A program made the position numbers and the translations under genes. Positions 16,588 through 27,113 of a stretch of DNA of 64,000 bases are shown here, piece by piece. The DNA lies in assembly GCA_947494335.1 (NCBI GenBank), contig CANLUT010000001.1:1047649-1111648 (forward strand), given 5' to 3'. The stretch is from Oligoflexales bacterium. Lineage in GTDB: Bacteria > Bdellovibrionota_B > Oligoflexia > Oligoflexales > RGVZ01. The notes below the pieces were generated by a model. It did not search any database. It was not told the DNA's origin and saw only the letters and a list, made by a program, of their open reading frames with translations. The first letter of the stretch is position 1; each line of letters opens with the position of its first letter.

Positions 16588-19500
16588 TCAACCCGCTGGT
16601 TTGCACTGTGCGCATGAATTCGTTGGTGAGTTCGATCTGTTGGGCTGCGTTCATCACAACCGTGGAGTCGGGGTATTGGAGCTCGATTTTAAGCTTGGTA
16701 GGTCCTTTGTTTTTTGCAGCAAAGGATGCCAATTGGTTAAGTTTTACTTTGACGTCCGCTTCGATCGTGGCGCCTTGACGCAAATCTACAGAAATCGTGT
16801 AGGATTTGATTGCCTGCTGGCGAACCTCTTCAAGTGTCAGTATGCGGTCCAGCTTCATTCGCGTAGTCGTGCCATCTGGAAGCTTGCGAATGGATGCCTG
16901 GACCCAAACCGGCGCACCCTCAGGTGGAAACGCTGGGGGAATGTCTTTTTCAAACATCATTGCTTCTACGGTGGCGGAACGATCATCCAAAGTTACAAAT
17001 GCTCTCGGCTTTTGATCTTTCTTACTAATGCCGATACTTCCGCCTTGGAAGATTACCACTAAATGTATTTTGTCTTTGCCGTTTAATGACGCAAACTTCG
17101 GAGCATCTGCCAAATTTGTTTTGCTGAACTTACGACAATCTGCGGCATAAAAGTCAATTGGATGTCCAGTAAGATAGAGGCCCGTTAGTTTACGCTCTTC
17201 TTCAAGACTTTCTAATGTAATCGGGAATTTTTTAGATGGATCGCCCAGCCAAGATGGGTGTGCATCCTGACTAGATGATGTTTCCTGCTGCTCTTGGTCA
17301 TCGCCAAAATCAAACAGGCTACGTTGCCCTTGCTTTTTGGCAGTGAAGTGAGTTTCGCTGTATTTGACGACATCGGCGACGATGGAAAGCATGTGCTCTC
17401 TTGTCATGCCAAACTGGTCCATGGCACCAGTTTTGATGAGTAGTTCCATGGTTTTTTTACTAACATCTGCATGGAGGTTGACGCGTCGAGCCATATCAAA
17501 AAGATTTTTAAATGGTCCATTTGTCGTTCGTTCGTCGACAAGTGCTTTGACAGATGTGGCGCCAATGCCTTTGATCGCCGCCAAGCCCCAGCGGATGGAC
17601 CATTTTTCGGGGACAGTAAATTCAAGGTCGCTAGAATTGATGTCGGGGGGCAGAACCTTCATTTTCATGCGCAGACAGTCATTAGCGTAGTTAACGACCT
17701 TGTCTGTGTTGTCAAGGTCACAGGTCATGATGGCGGCCATGAAGAGTTCTGGAAATTTTGTTTTGAGGTAGGCAGTTTGATACGCAATGAGACCGTAGGC
17801 TGCCGAGTGAGACTTATTGAATCCGTATTCTGCAAACTTGGCCATCAAGTCGAAGATTTGGCCTGCTTTATCTGGGTCGAGGTTATTCTGCTTTGCCCCT
17901 TCAAGAAAACGCGCCCGCTGCGCATCCATTTCGGATTTGATTTTTTTACCCATCGCGCGGCGTAGCATATCGGCTTCGCCTGGGGTGTAGTTAGCAAGGA
18001 CAACAGCCGTCTTTTGCACCTGTTCTTGGTAAAGTATGACCCCGTAGGTCTCTTTTAGAATGTCTTTGAGTTGGGGGAGTGGATAAACAATTTCCTGGCG
18101 GCCATGTTTACGCTCTACGAAGTCATCAACCATCCCTGAGCCAAGAGGTCCTGGTCGAAATAGGGCAACCAAGGCGATGATGTCTTCAAATCGACTGGGC
18201 TTAAGCTTGGCCACCAGCTGTTTCATGCCGTCGCCTTCAAGCTGGAAGACAGCAGTCGTGTGGGCCTCTGAAATATCCTTGTAGACGTCTGGATCCTCGA
18301 GATCTATGGCAGAGATGTCAAAATTAGGATCCGCATAGCGTTTAATTAATTTGATTGCATGTTCAATAACCGTGAGTGTTTTCAGGCCAAGGAAGTCAAA
18401 CTTAACAAGGCCGACTTTTTCCGCGTTCTTCATTTCATACTGCGTAATGAGCCCGCCCTCTTCAGTTGTAAAAACTGGAAGGTAATCAGTCATCGGTCCG
18501 TCTGACATCACGACACCGGCGGCGTGCATGCCGGTTTGGCGATTAAGCCCTTCGATCTGAGCCGTAATGTCGAGAATTTCTTTTATTGTGCCATCGCGTT
18601 CGGCCTCCTCAACAAGTCGAGGTTCAGCTTTCATGGCGAGAGGAATGGTAGCCTCCACCTCTTCACCCTTATCGTTTGGAACTTTCGCGGGGATTAATTT
18701 AGCGATTTTATCGGCGCGCCCGTATGATATTTCCATCACTCGCGCCACATCCCGAACAGCTAGCTTGGCCTTCATTTTGCCGAACGTGGCAATCTGGGCC
18801 ACATTGTTAACGCCATACTTCTGTGTGACGTAGTCAATCACCTCGCCGCGGCGGTCCTGGCAGAAGTCGACGTCAAAGTCGGGCATGCTGATACGTTCAG
18901 GGTTTAGAAAACGCTCAAACAACAAATTAAAGCGCAGTGGATCGAGATCCGTAATGCGTAACGCGTAGGCTACAAGCGAGCCTGCACCAGATCCCCGTCC
19001 GGGGCCCACCGGAATACCATTGTTTTTTGCCCAGTTGATAAAGTCCTGAACGATCAGGAAGTATCCTGGAAATCCCATTTTTTGAATCACGGAAACTTCG
19101 TATTTCAGACGTTTGCGGTACTCATCGTGGCGCTCGTTATTAAATTCCGGGCCATAAATTTTGGCGAGGTGTTCAATTCGCTCTTCAAGCATTTCGGCTG
19201 AAATTTTTTCCAGGTAAGTGGCCTCGTCAAGGCCATCGGGGAGAGCAAATTTCGGTAGATAGTATTTTCCAAACGTAAATGAAACATTGCATTGGTCCGC
19301 AATAACAAGGGTGTTGGCAATCGCTTCAGGGTAGTCCTTGTAGGTTCTCAGGAACTCCTCGTTATTCAGCAAATGAAACCTAGCCTGTTTATTGCGACCG
19401 CGAATTTCCTTGAAAGTGATTCCTGACTTGATGGCAACAAAAACACTCTGTGCCGTCGCAAATTCAGGGTCAACATAGTGGGCGTCCGCTGTGGCGACGG

Positions 19501-20224
19501 TCGGTAGCTTGTAATACTCTGCCAGCTGATTTAGGTCGCGCATCAATGCGCGTTGCCCACTTAGATTGTTATCAATCAACTCGACATAATAGTGACCAAC
19601 CCCAACATAACTTTGAATTGAGTCAATATGCTGTGTGATAGCATCCACAAGCATCTTCTGGTGCCCATCTATGGGCGTAAAATTGAGTGGGCCCTCTGGT
19701 TGCAGGTTTCGCAACTCTTTGACCAGGTACGAAAGTTCGCCAAGTTGATCTCCAGAAAGAGCGATCATGTCACCCGACCATTCTGCGAGATGCTTGCATT
19801 TTACAATTGGGATTTCTCGTAAGCCCTCTGTATAGCCGGCACTGACGATTTTACAAAGGTTCTTGTAGCCTTGATTGTTTTTGCAAAGCAGCACCAAGTG
19901 GAAAGCTCCAAGGTGCGGCCATTCGTGTTTTTTTTGCGCAGCGTAGGCGAGAGTTAGGGGATGGCCTTCAAAATAAATTTCGCTACCAATAATGGCTTTG
20001 ACGCCTTCAGCTTTGGCTTTTGTGTAAAATTCAACGGCCCCAAAGAGATTTCCTGAATCAGTGATAGCAATGGCCTGATGACCCCATTCCTTAGCCTTTT
20101 TTACGGCTTGACCCGTGCGAATCGTGCCGTCAATGAGTGAATACTCCGTGTGAACATGCAGATGCACAAACGGAGCCTGCTTAGGCGCGTCGGAGGACAC
20201 TGATGAGGAGGATGGCTCGGCCAT
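16571..20224 (-). CDS. dnaE: DNA polymerase III alpha subunit
   Basis: The replicative polymerase, 1217 residues, typical DnaE length. The PHP domain opens with HLHVHTEYSLIDG (about 22-34). GPGRGSGAGSLVAYAL marks the palm entry, PDFDVDF (448-454) carries catalytic Asp451 and Asp453, and KFDFLGLKTL supplies the third acidic residue. Tandem helix-hairpin-helix, OB (LVVIFQGGSIGISKK, near 1030) and C-terminal tau-binding regions follow. It is the first gene of a minus-strand run with the NFACT and deaminase genes. The N-terminus has a short Ser-rich extension before the PHP domain. No proofreading exonuclease motif set is fused, so this is the DnaE1 rather than the PolC type. Confidence 0.98.
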   Translation of the reverse strand: MAEPSSSSVSSDAPKQAPFVHLHVHTEYSLIDGTIRTGQAVKKAKEWGHQAIAITDSGNLFGAVEFYTKAKAEGVKAIIGSEIYFEGHPLTLAYAAQKKHEWPHLGAFHLVLLCKNNQGYKNLCKIVSAGYTEGLREIPIVKCKHLAEWSGDMIALSGDQLGELSYLVKELRNLQPEGPLNFTPIDGHQKMLVDAITQHIDSIQSYVGVGHYYVELIDNNLSGQRALMRDLNQLAEYYKLPTVATADAHYVDPEFATAQSVFVAIKSGITFKEIRGRNKQARFHLLNNEEFLRTYKDYPEAIANTLVIADQCNVSFTFGKYYLPKFALPDGLDEATYLEKISAEMLEERIEHLAKIYGPEFNNERHDEYRKRLKYEVSVIQKMGFPGYFLIVQDFINWAKNNGIPVGPGRGSGAGSLVAYALRITDLDPLRFNLLFERFLNPERISMPDFDVDFCQDRRGEVIDYVTQKYGVNNVAQIATFGKMKAKLAVRDVARVMEISYGRADKIAKLIPAKVPNDKGEEVEATIPLAMKAEPRLVEEAERDGTIKEILDITAQIEGLNRQTGMHAAGVVMSDGPMTDYLPVFTTEEGGLITQYEMKNAEKVGLVKFDFLGLKTLTVIEHAIKLIKRYADPNFDISAIDLEDPDVYKDISEAHTTAVFQLEGDGMKQLVAKLKPSRFEDIIALVALFRPGPLGSGMVDDFVERKHGRQEIVYPLPQLKDILKETYGVILYQEQVQKTAVVLANYTPGEADMLRRAMGKKIKSEMDAQRARFLEGAKQNNLDPDKAGQIFDLMAKFAEYGFNKSHSAAYGLIAYQTAYLKTKFPELFMAAIMTCDLDNTDKVVNYANDCLRMKMKVLPPDINSSDLEFTVPEKWSIRWGLAAIKGIGATSVKALVDERTTNGPFKNLFDMARRVNLHADVSKKTMELLIKTGAMDQFGMTREHMLSIVADVVKYSETHFTAKKQGQRSLFDFGDDQEQQETSSSQDAHPSWLGDPSKKFPITLESLEEERKLTGLYLTGHPIDFYAADCRKFSKTNLADAPKFASLNGKDKIHLVVIFQGGSIGISKKDQKPRAFVTLDDRSATVEAMMFEKDIPPAFPPEGAPVWVQASIRKLPDGTTTRMKLDRILTLEEVRQQAIKSYTISVDLRQGATIEADVKVKLNQLASFAAKNKGPTKLKIELQYPDSTVVMNAAQQIELTNEFMRTVQTSGLNGRYE

Positions 20225-20375
20225 GCGGAGGAGAATCCTTCGTATAAATCAATCACAATGAACTGCTAATCCCGGATAGTACTCTTGCAGCTGCTGAGCG
20301 GCAACTCTTGATGCAGCAGTGGTTTCACAGGATTTCGAAATGCTTAAAAAATATGCAAACCAAGTTCATTTGGCC

Positions 20376-20858
20376 TTAAGATTGACATAAGCGACTTGCG
20401 AGTAGGCGCACAAATCCCTGGTCAATGCACTGGTCAAACATCTGCGGGTTTACGCGCTGGCTGTGACAGTAGTAGTTGTACTCCCAGACGTGACCATAGG
20501 TGTAACGATTGGCGCCAGCAACCTTGCCTTGCGGCGTATAAATACCAATCCACTCCATATTGTATTCGATCCAATGGTTGTAACCGCCCTGCGGATTTTT
20601 TGCGGTAAAAATACCAGGGCGATCAATGAGGTGCGCGACAACGCGCCCATCGCGGCCTAAAACAAGATAATCAGCCGGGGTCTGCTGGTTAGGTGGGGCC
20701 ACAACGAAGGAGACGCCACAGCTGACGGCGTTCGCTCTAACGGCATCGATGACCATTCTAGCGTATGACGGAATATTGTCTGCAGCCTGGGCCAGGCTAC
20801 TAAAAATTGCAGCGTTTAATAGCAAGAATGCTAAGGATAATTTCAATCGAGATTTCAT
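20376..20858 (-). CDS. Secreted protein of unknown function
   Basis: The frame is open further upstream, but the ATG at 20858 is the start: GGAG lies 6 nt upstream and the product begins with a signal peptide (MKSRLKLSLAFLLLN...AQAAD). The mature 135 residues contain four Cys, many aromatic residues (YNHWIEYNMEWIGIY, YGHVWEYNYYCHS) and a DYLVLGRDGRVVAHL segment, so a small disulfide-bonded periplasmic or secreted domain is likely. I recognise no family. It is alone, about 150 bp from dnaE on the same strand; no terminator is seen between them. Confidence 0.65.
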   Translation of the reverse strand: MKSRLKLSLAFLLLNAAIFSSLAQAADNIPSYARMVIDAVRANAVSCGVSFVVAPPNQQTPADYLVLGRDGRVVAHLIDRPGIFTAKNPQGGYNHWIEYNMEWIGIYTPQGKVAGANRYTYGHVWEYNYYCHSQRVNPQMFDQCIDQGFVRLLASRLCQS

Positions 20859-21198
20859 TGAGTTCTCCGCGTTAGGGGGCAGGTTTACCTGCCTAGGGTT
20901 TAGCACAAAACAAAGCCCTCTGTAAAAAGATCTGTGCAATCCCCGGTGGAGCCATGGTGTGGCTACCTGGGATAGACTCAGGCGTCGGCAACGATCTAGG
21001 TCCATTTTCCATAAACACCAGTAATTATTGATAAAATATTAATCAATAAGAATATAATTATAATTAATACAATTATTAATATTTCTTACTAGATTTTAAT
21101 AAAGAGCTTGCTATATATTAATACTTGGCCAAAGGGCCTATGTATTTATGTCCTGTAGTTGTGGTTGTTCATTAAGCTGACTTGTTGCGGAGATTCCC
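20859..21198. other. Intergenic AT-rich divergent promoter region
   Basis: 340 bp between divergent genes for exported proteins. From about 21020 to 21120 the DNA is extremely AT-rich. It includes a dyad TATTGAT/ATCAATA at 21026-21048 with a 9-nt AT loop, a possible operator. No ORF with a ribosome site and no RNA gene were seen. The plus-strand gene has GGAG 7 nt before its ATG. Confidence 0.4.
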
Positions 21199-22911
21199 AT
21201 GGTGACTTTTTCCTCTCACCGATTCAATCAACCTACGTTGCTGTTGCTACTGTTTTCGTCAGCGCTCGCTTTGACGAGTTGCGACTCCATGTCTGGGCAC
21301 ACAACATTACCTCTGGATCCCAGTGCTCCTCGGACCAAAGTAGAGCCGCGCCCGGATGTAGTTCCAAATAAGCCTGAGGATGATCAAGACGCATCTGTTG
21401 ACGATAATCAGGTCGCATTGGAGTCTTTGGCTTTGTCTGATGAAACACCGCGTCAGCTGGTGTGCAAGCGCAAGCAGGGGTCTTCCCTCGTTGGTGATAT
21501 GAGTGTTTTGACGCCGAAAGGGTCAAAATCAATTGCGAGCTTTACGTTGAATGGAAACGTTGGCGCGTGTGAAATGGCTCGTCGCGCCGCCCGTAATGGG
21601 ATCGTTTGTATCGAAAGTGCTAGCTCCTATCAGGCCATAAAGCTTAGTGATCGCAGGTCAGTGAAGGCCTTTGGTGGCGATTTAAAAAGTTGTTTAGCTT
21701 ACACTCAAAAGTTGCCTGCCGAGATCGCTGGAAATGATGACTTCCATTTTATTGATGCAAAAGAGCGCCAAGCTTACTTAAAAAATCTACCAAAGATTGC
21801 AGATCAGCAGATTAATGCTGCCATGCATTCTAATGAGTCCATATGGTACGACGAAGACTCCATGGTTTTTGTATACCAGGATTCTTTTGGCAATCCGACC
21901 GGTCCAGAAGGCTTGCGGGCAAACCGCGTGGCCTACGATGTCGGTTCTACGGCGTCTGTCCCAGACATTCGTGCTCTGACAGAGTACTTTGAGTTGCAAA
22001 CATTCAAATATCCATTCTCGATTACAGCGGGTCGTATGGATCGCGGTAACTCAGAGGCTGTGTACTTTTGGCAACCTCCAAAGGATGAGTCCGGTAACCG
22101 ATTGCCGGTCGTTTGGTGGAAATCCGGATCCCATTGGAACTGGGTATTCCCTGTGGGGACTGTCATTGGTGAAGTTTTGCTTGTTCGTGATGAGAGCGCA
22201 CCTGCATCGGAATGGTATGTCCACGAAATTCGTAGCCGGGTTCGTGAAATAGATGGCTGGCGCACGGATGTTTTTAGGCCATTTACTCGTGCCGTTGATT
22301 ACGCTGATGCCATTAAAAAAGCGCGCAAAGATTGGCAGTCTTCGGATCTAAAGCAGTTGGTAGCACATCTTGAAGATGGGTCAACGCTGATCCCTGGGAA
22401 GCTTGATAGTAAGTCTTACGAAAAGGCTGTGCCGAGTCTTCAAGGATTTTATGATTACTTGCCAGCAACAAAAGATACGGCCTTGATCAAAACACTATTA
22501 CGTAAAACTGTGTTCAAATCAGCTATGAATACTGAGTGGAAACGCTCAGGCGACAAGGTTACGTATGCGCCGGCCACATCGGCTTCCTTTCAGATTGTGC
22601 CAAAAAAACATATTGCGGGACTCTTCGAAAATAATGAGGCGTCATGTGCTCGCTGTCACGATCAGACAGGACGCCCACTTGGCCAGCTTGATAAGCGCGC
22701 CACTCTGTACGGCGAGATTTGGGGCGAGGATCATATATTTACCTGGCATCCATTTGAGCCTGTTGTCGACATGTATTCAGTTTCCGACGGTAGCCGCATC
22801 CCAAGCAAACGCTTAGTGAGGGCGGGTCTTCTTGTGCAGAAGAAGCCTGCGTCTGGAGATAGTATTTACCGTGAATTGCCGCGAGGCTATGTTCCGAACT
22901 TTAACCAATAA
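21199..22911 (+). CDS. Heme-motif (CxxCH) lipoprotein of unknown function
   Basis: 570 residues: signal peptide with lipobox LTSC, then an acidic linker. A Cys module C124-x12-C137-x27-C165 has exactly the same spacing as one in the next gene. A long middle region (about 200-470) has no recognised fold. Near the C-terminus CARCH (483-487) is a single covalent-heme motif, followed by HDQTGRPLG and, about 40 residues on, DMYSVSDG, whose Met could be the second axial ligand. It is best called a putative c-type cytochrome-like lipoprotein. GGAG lies 7 nt upstream of the ATG. The neighbour starts 43 bp downstream, so the two are probably cotranscribed. A bound heme is inferred only from the motif. 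Confidence 0.7.
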   Translation: MVTFSSHRFNQPTLLLLLFSSALALTSCDSMSGHTTLPLDPSAPRTKVEPRPDVVPNKPEDDQDASVDDNQVALESLALSDETPRQLVCKRKQGSSLVGDMSVLTPKGSKSIASFTLNGNVGACEMARRAARNGIVCIESASSYQAIKLSDRRSVKAFGGDLKSCLAYTQKLPAEIAGNDDFHFIDAKERQAYLKNLPKIADQQINAAMHSNESIWYDEDSMVFVYQDSFGNPTGPEGLRANRVAYDVGSTASVPDIRALTEYFELQTFKYPFSITAGRMDRGNSEAVYFWQPPKDESGNRLPVVWWKSGSHWNWVFPVGTVIGEVLLVRDESAPASEWYVHEIRSRVREIDGWRTDVFRPFTRAVDYADAIKKARKDWQSSDLKQLVAHLEDGSTLIPGKLDSKSYEKAVPSLQGFYDYLPATKDTALIKTLLRKTVFKSAMNTEWKRSGDKVTYAPATSASFQIVPKKHIAGLFENNEASCARCHDQTGRPLGQLDKRATLYGEIWGEDHIFTWHPFEPVVDMYSVSDGSRIPSKRLVRAGLLVQKKPASGDSIYRELPRGYVPNFNQ

Positions 22912-22954
22912 GTAAGTTGATCTTGAGTTGATGTTGTAACAATTGAGGTTGATC

Positions 22955-23494
22955 ATGAAACGTTTTCACATAGATATCGTCTTGTCTTTGATCGTGGCCG
23001 GAGGGGTCGTTTCGACGGCGTCCCTGGCCGAAAATTTGGAATCACATTTTGAATGCAAAGACTATGGTAACGGGACTTATAGGCCCTACTATCTTCAGGC
23101 CGTTACTAATGGAGCAAGCTACCGGGATTATAGTAAAGAACCAAAAGGGCAGCTGGGGCAACATCCCATGCAATCTCAAGAGGAGTGTTCGCGCGCTCTT
23201 GAAAATGCCAATCATCAGTACGGCGTAATTTGTAGTCGCACTGGTTTGAATGGTTGGAAACCGACTCTTTATACAGGAACGTTACCAGGTCGCGCTGATT
23301 TTGGTTACATGGGTGGTTCGTCGATCATGAAATTCGACGACTGTCTTAAGGCAACTGCTAATTCTTCCGCAGCCGGAATTTGTTATTGGGGTGGTTCGGC
23401 ATGGTATGTGGGACGCATCGATCGCTCTGAGGGCGTTTCAGGTCCATATAAATCTGTGGACGAATGCATCACGCACACCACCGGAGGGCGTTGA
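22955..23494 (+). CDS. Exported Cys-repeat protein of unknown function
   Basis: The ATG at 22955 (GAGG 6 nt upstream) is chosen over a TTG at 22943, giving 179 residues with a signal peptide (MKRFHIDIVLSLIVAGG...SLA). The mature part has six Cys arranged as a partly repeated module: C78-C93-C130 and C130-C143-C171, with 'A...GxxC' and 'S..(E/D)C' around them. The second copy's spacing (13 and 28) matches the module in the preceding lipoprotein exactly. It is rich in Gly and Tyr. I recognise no family. It shares an operon with the CxxCH lipoprotein and ends before a hairpin at 23535-23558. Confidence 0.7.
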   Translation: MKRFHIDIVLSLIVAGGVVSTASLAENLESHFECKDYGNGTYRPYYLQAVTNGASYRDYSKEPKGQLGQHPMQSQEECSRALENANHQYGVICSRTGLNGWKPTLYTGTLPGRADFGYMGGSSIMKFDDCLKATANSSAAGICYWGGSAWYVGRIDRSEGVSGPYKSVDECITHTTGGR

Positions 23495-23534
23495 GTTTAT
23501 GATGACGTCAACGCACTCACTAATTCAAATAGAA

Positions 23535-23558
23535 AAGGAGCCCTTTTCAGGGCTCCTT
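23535..23558. terminator. Hairpin terminator between convergent small genes
   Basis: A perfect 9-bp stem AAGGAGCCC/GGGCTCCTT with a 6-nt loop lies 40 bp after the exported Cys-repeat gene and about 20 bp beyond the stop of the minus-strand Cys-rich peptide gene. The A-run at 23533-23536 gives a U-run on the minus strand; the plus side is less U-rich. It probably works mainly for the minus-strand gene. Confidence 0.6.
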
Positions 23559-23579
23559 GTTGCCTTTAGTAAGCAACTA

Positions 23580-23732
23580 TCATCCATGATTGCCGTGATC
23601 ACACTCACAGCCGTCGTCGCAGTGGTCGCAACTATCACAGCAGTCGCAGTCACAACAGTTGCCAGCTATTAACGCTGGAGCCTGAGCGAACGAAAGACTT
23701 AACATTGCGGTCAAAAATAATTTCCTAATCAT
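23580..23732 (-). CDS. Small exported Cys/Asp-rich peptide
   Basis: A 50-codon gene with GGAG 6 nt upstream of its ATG. The product has a signal peptide (MIRKLFLTAMLSLSFAQAPA) followed by about 28 residues packed with nine Cys, seven Asp, one Glu and three His (for example CCDCDCCDSCDHCDDG). This composition resembles metal-binding peptides; disulfide-rich folding is also possible in an oxidising periplasm. No maturation enzyme such as an MNIO/DUF692 protein is nearby. Upstream lies a perfect 15-bp dyad (23757-23794), which suggests individual regulation. The low-complexity acidic/Cys tail has no family I recognise. Ribosome site, signal peptide and flanking hairpins make it unlikely to be a chance ORF. 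Confidence 0.75.
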   Translation of the reverse strand: MIRKLFLTAMLSLSFAQAPALIAGNCCDCDCCDSCDHCDDGCECDHGNHG

Positions 23733-23756
23733 GTGACTTCTCCTTGTTGGCATTTT

Positions 23757-23794
23757 AACGCCGGTTATACTTAAAGCTTAGTATAACCGGCGTT
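23757..23794 (-). promoter_or_regulatory. Perfect 15-bp dyad upstream of the Cys-rich peptide gene
   Basis: Two perfect 15-nt arms (AACGCCGGTTATACT and its complement) flank an 8-nt centre, ending 24 nt before the start codon of the peptide gene on the minus strand. One arm contains TATACT, a good -10 hexamer in the right orientation, so the dyad could be an operator over a promoter. As RNA it would form a long leader hairpin ahead of the ribosome site. It lacks a T-run, so it is a poor guaA terminator. Confidence 0.6.
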
Positions 23795-23839
23795 ACATTA
23801 AAATAGAGTGAGTTTTCCTACCGTATTCTCTCTACAGAA

Positions 23840-25417
23840 CTATTCCCATTCAATCGTCGCTGGCGGTTTGGTCGTAATATCAAAAACGACTCGGTTAATC
23901 CCCTGAACACGACGGACTATCATGTCAGAGACGCGGGTTAAGAAACTAAGCGGCAGGTCAGCAACGCCCGCGGTCATGCCGTCGCTGGATGTAACCGCTC
24001 GGAGTGCGATAGTCTGTTGGTAGGTTCGATTATCACCCATGACGCCAACGCTTTTTACCGGCAGTAAAACAGCAAAAGCTTGCCATGGAACGTGGTAGAG
24101 CCCATGTTCACGCAAAGCTGAAATGAATATATGGTCGGCTTCTTGAAGCATCGCAACGCGCTCGGGCGTGACGTCTCCGATGATTCGCACTGCAAGACCT
24201 GGCCCTGGGAAGGGGTGACGTTGAATCAACTCCTCCGGAAGCCCGAGTTCCAAGCCGATCGTGCGCACTTCATCCTTGAATAGCCAACGAAATGGCTCAA
24301 CGAGCTTAAGTGCCAGTCGATCTGGTAGGCCGCCCACGTTGTGATGGCTTTTGATGACTTTAGAGCCGGCGCCGTGCCCTGCTGACTCGATCACATCTGG
24401 ATACAGGGTCCCTTGCCCAAGATGGGTAAATTCGGGATGCTTTTTGGCGTAGCGTTCAAACTCCTCGATGAAAAGTCCACCGATGATTTTCCGTTTTTGC
24501 TCGGGCTCGGTGACTCCCTTCAGGCGTTCAAAAAAGAGCGCTGACGAGCGCAAAATTTCAAGGTGCCGAAGGCCGAGTACTTTCAGCCTTTCTGATACCC
24601 ATTCAACTTCGTGCTTGCGCAGAAGGCCTGTGTCACAGAAGACCGCTGTAACCTGATCAGGTCCCAATGCTTTTAGAAGTAACGCCGCTGTCACAGTTGA
24701 ATCGACCCCGCCGCTGCAAGCGACAAGTACATGCCCATCACCAACAACGTCGCGGATATGCTTACACAACGAATCCACTCTGGACTTTCCGTCCCACGAC
24801 AGAGCCAGATGACAGAGTTTAGTAGCAAATGTTTTTAAAAGCTCCAGCCCCTGCTCGGAGTGCGCAACTTCAGGATGGTACTGAAGGGCTGCAATGGGCT
24901 TTATTTTGTGTGTAATGGCAGCGACTACGTGATCGTCTGTTTCCCCTGAGATGTCAAATTCGTCTGGAATTTTGGCGATGTCATCGCCATGACTCATCCA
25001 TACAGTTTGCTTGACCGGTGTTGGTGGGAAAAGACAGGCCGCTGGGCCGCTGGATTTTTTTGCATGCATCACTGCATGACCATATTCACGTTTTGTCGCC
25101 GCGCGAACATGGCCTCCCGCTTGTTCGACAAGTAGTTGCATGCCGTAGCAGATGCCAAGAATAGGTACGTTAAGCGGTAAAACCCATTTTGGTAACGGGC
25201 GACTTCCGTCTTCGTAAACAGAGTCAGGCCCCCCTGAGAGTATGATGCCGTCAATCTGAAAGCCTGCAGGGGGCTGACTCTCCCTACCATCGATGACTTC
25301 GCTGTAGATGCCGATCTCTCGTAGGCGACGCACAATCAAGAGAGTGTATTGCGAGCCGTAGTCAAGAACCAGAATGCCATTATGTTGAGGGCGTGTGGTA
25401 TGAGTGACTGGCGACAT
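23840..25417 (-). CDS. guaA: GMP synthase (glutamine-hydrolysing)
   Basis: Converts XMP to GMP using glutamine and ATP. The 525-residue protein has the class I amidotransferase triad (Cys90 in LGICYGMQL, His181 and Glu183 in YHPE), the ATP pyrophosphatase P-loop SGGVDS (235-240) and the C-terminal dimerisation domain ending FDITTKPPATIEWE. It lies 25 bp downstream of guaB, the usual guaBA operon. Length and motifs are entirely ordinary. Confidence 0.98.
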   Translation of the reverse strand: MSPVTHTTRPQHNGILVLDYGSQYTLLIVRRLREIGIYSEVIDGRESQPPAGFQIDGIILSGGPDSVYEDGSRPLPKWVLPLNVPILGICYGMQLLVEQAGGHVRAATKREYGHAVMHAKKSSGPAACLFPPTPVKQTVWMSHGDDIAKIPDEFDISGETDDHVVAAITHKIKPIAALQYHPEVAHSEQGLELLKTFATKLCHLALSWDGKSRVDSLCKHIRDVVGDGHVLVACSGGVDSTVTAALLLKALGPDQVTAVFCDTGLLRKHEVEWVSERLKVLGLRHLEILRSSALFFERLKGVTEPEQKRKIIGGLFIEEFERYAKKHPEFTHLGQGTLYPDVIESAGHGAGSKVIKSHHNVGGLPDRLALKLVEPFRWLFKDEVRTIGLELGLPEELIQRHPFPGPGLAVRIIGDVTPERVAMLQEADHIFISALREHGLYHVPWQAFAVLLPVKSVGVMGDNRTYQQTIALRAVTSSDGMTAGVADLPLSFLTRVSDMIVRRVQGINRVVFDITTKPPATIEWE

Positions 25418-25442
25418 GAATATCCTTCCTGGCTAGGAGGCG

Positions 25443-26933
<1,491 letters not shown>

Positions 26934-26955
26934 TCAGTTATGCATCATCGGCCAG

Positions 26956-26983
26956 ATTGTAAATTGTTGGGGAGCCCAGTCAA
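26956..26983 (-). promoter_or_regulatory. Sigma70-type promoter for guaBA
   Basis: On the minus strand TTGACT and TACAAT are separated by 16 bp, ending 38 bp before the guaB GTG. This is the best-matching -35/-10 pair noticed in the window. No purine-responsive operator or riboswitch was recognised nearby. Confidence 0.55.
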
Positions 26984-27113
26984 CATGTGAATTTTAAAAA
27001 GCCGATGAAGATGGTTGAGGGCGCGTTTTTCATGCCTTTTGCTGAAACGTCCAAGGTCAGGGAGCACTGTAGTATGATAATTGCTTAAATGATTGCCAAT
27101 CAATCGTGCTTCT

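Noticed and set aside
16601-17062. 153-codon plus-strand ORF inside dnaE
   Set aside because: It is antisense to conserved dnaE codons, with Cys/Trp-rich random-looking sequence and no ribosome site.
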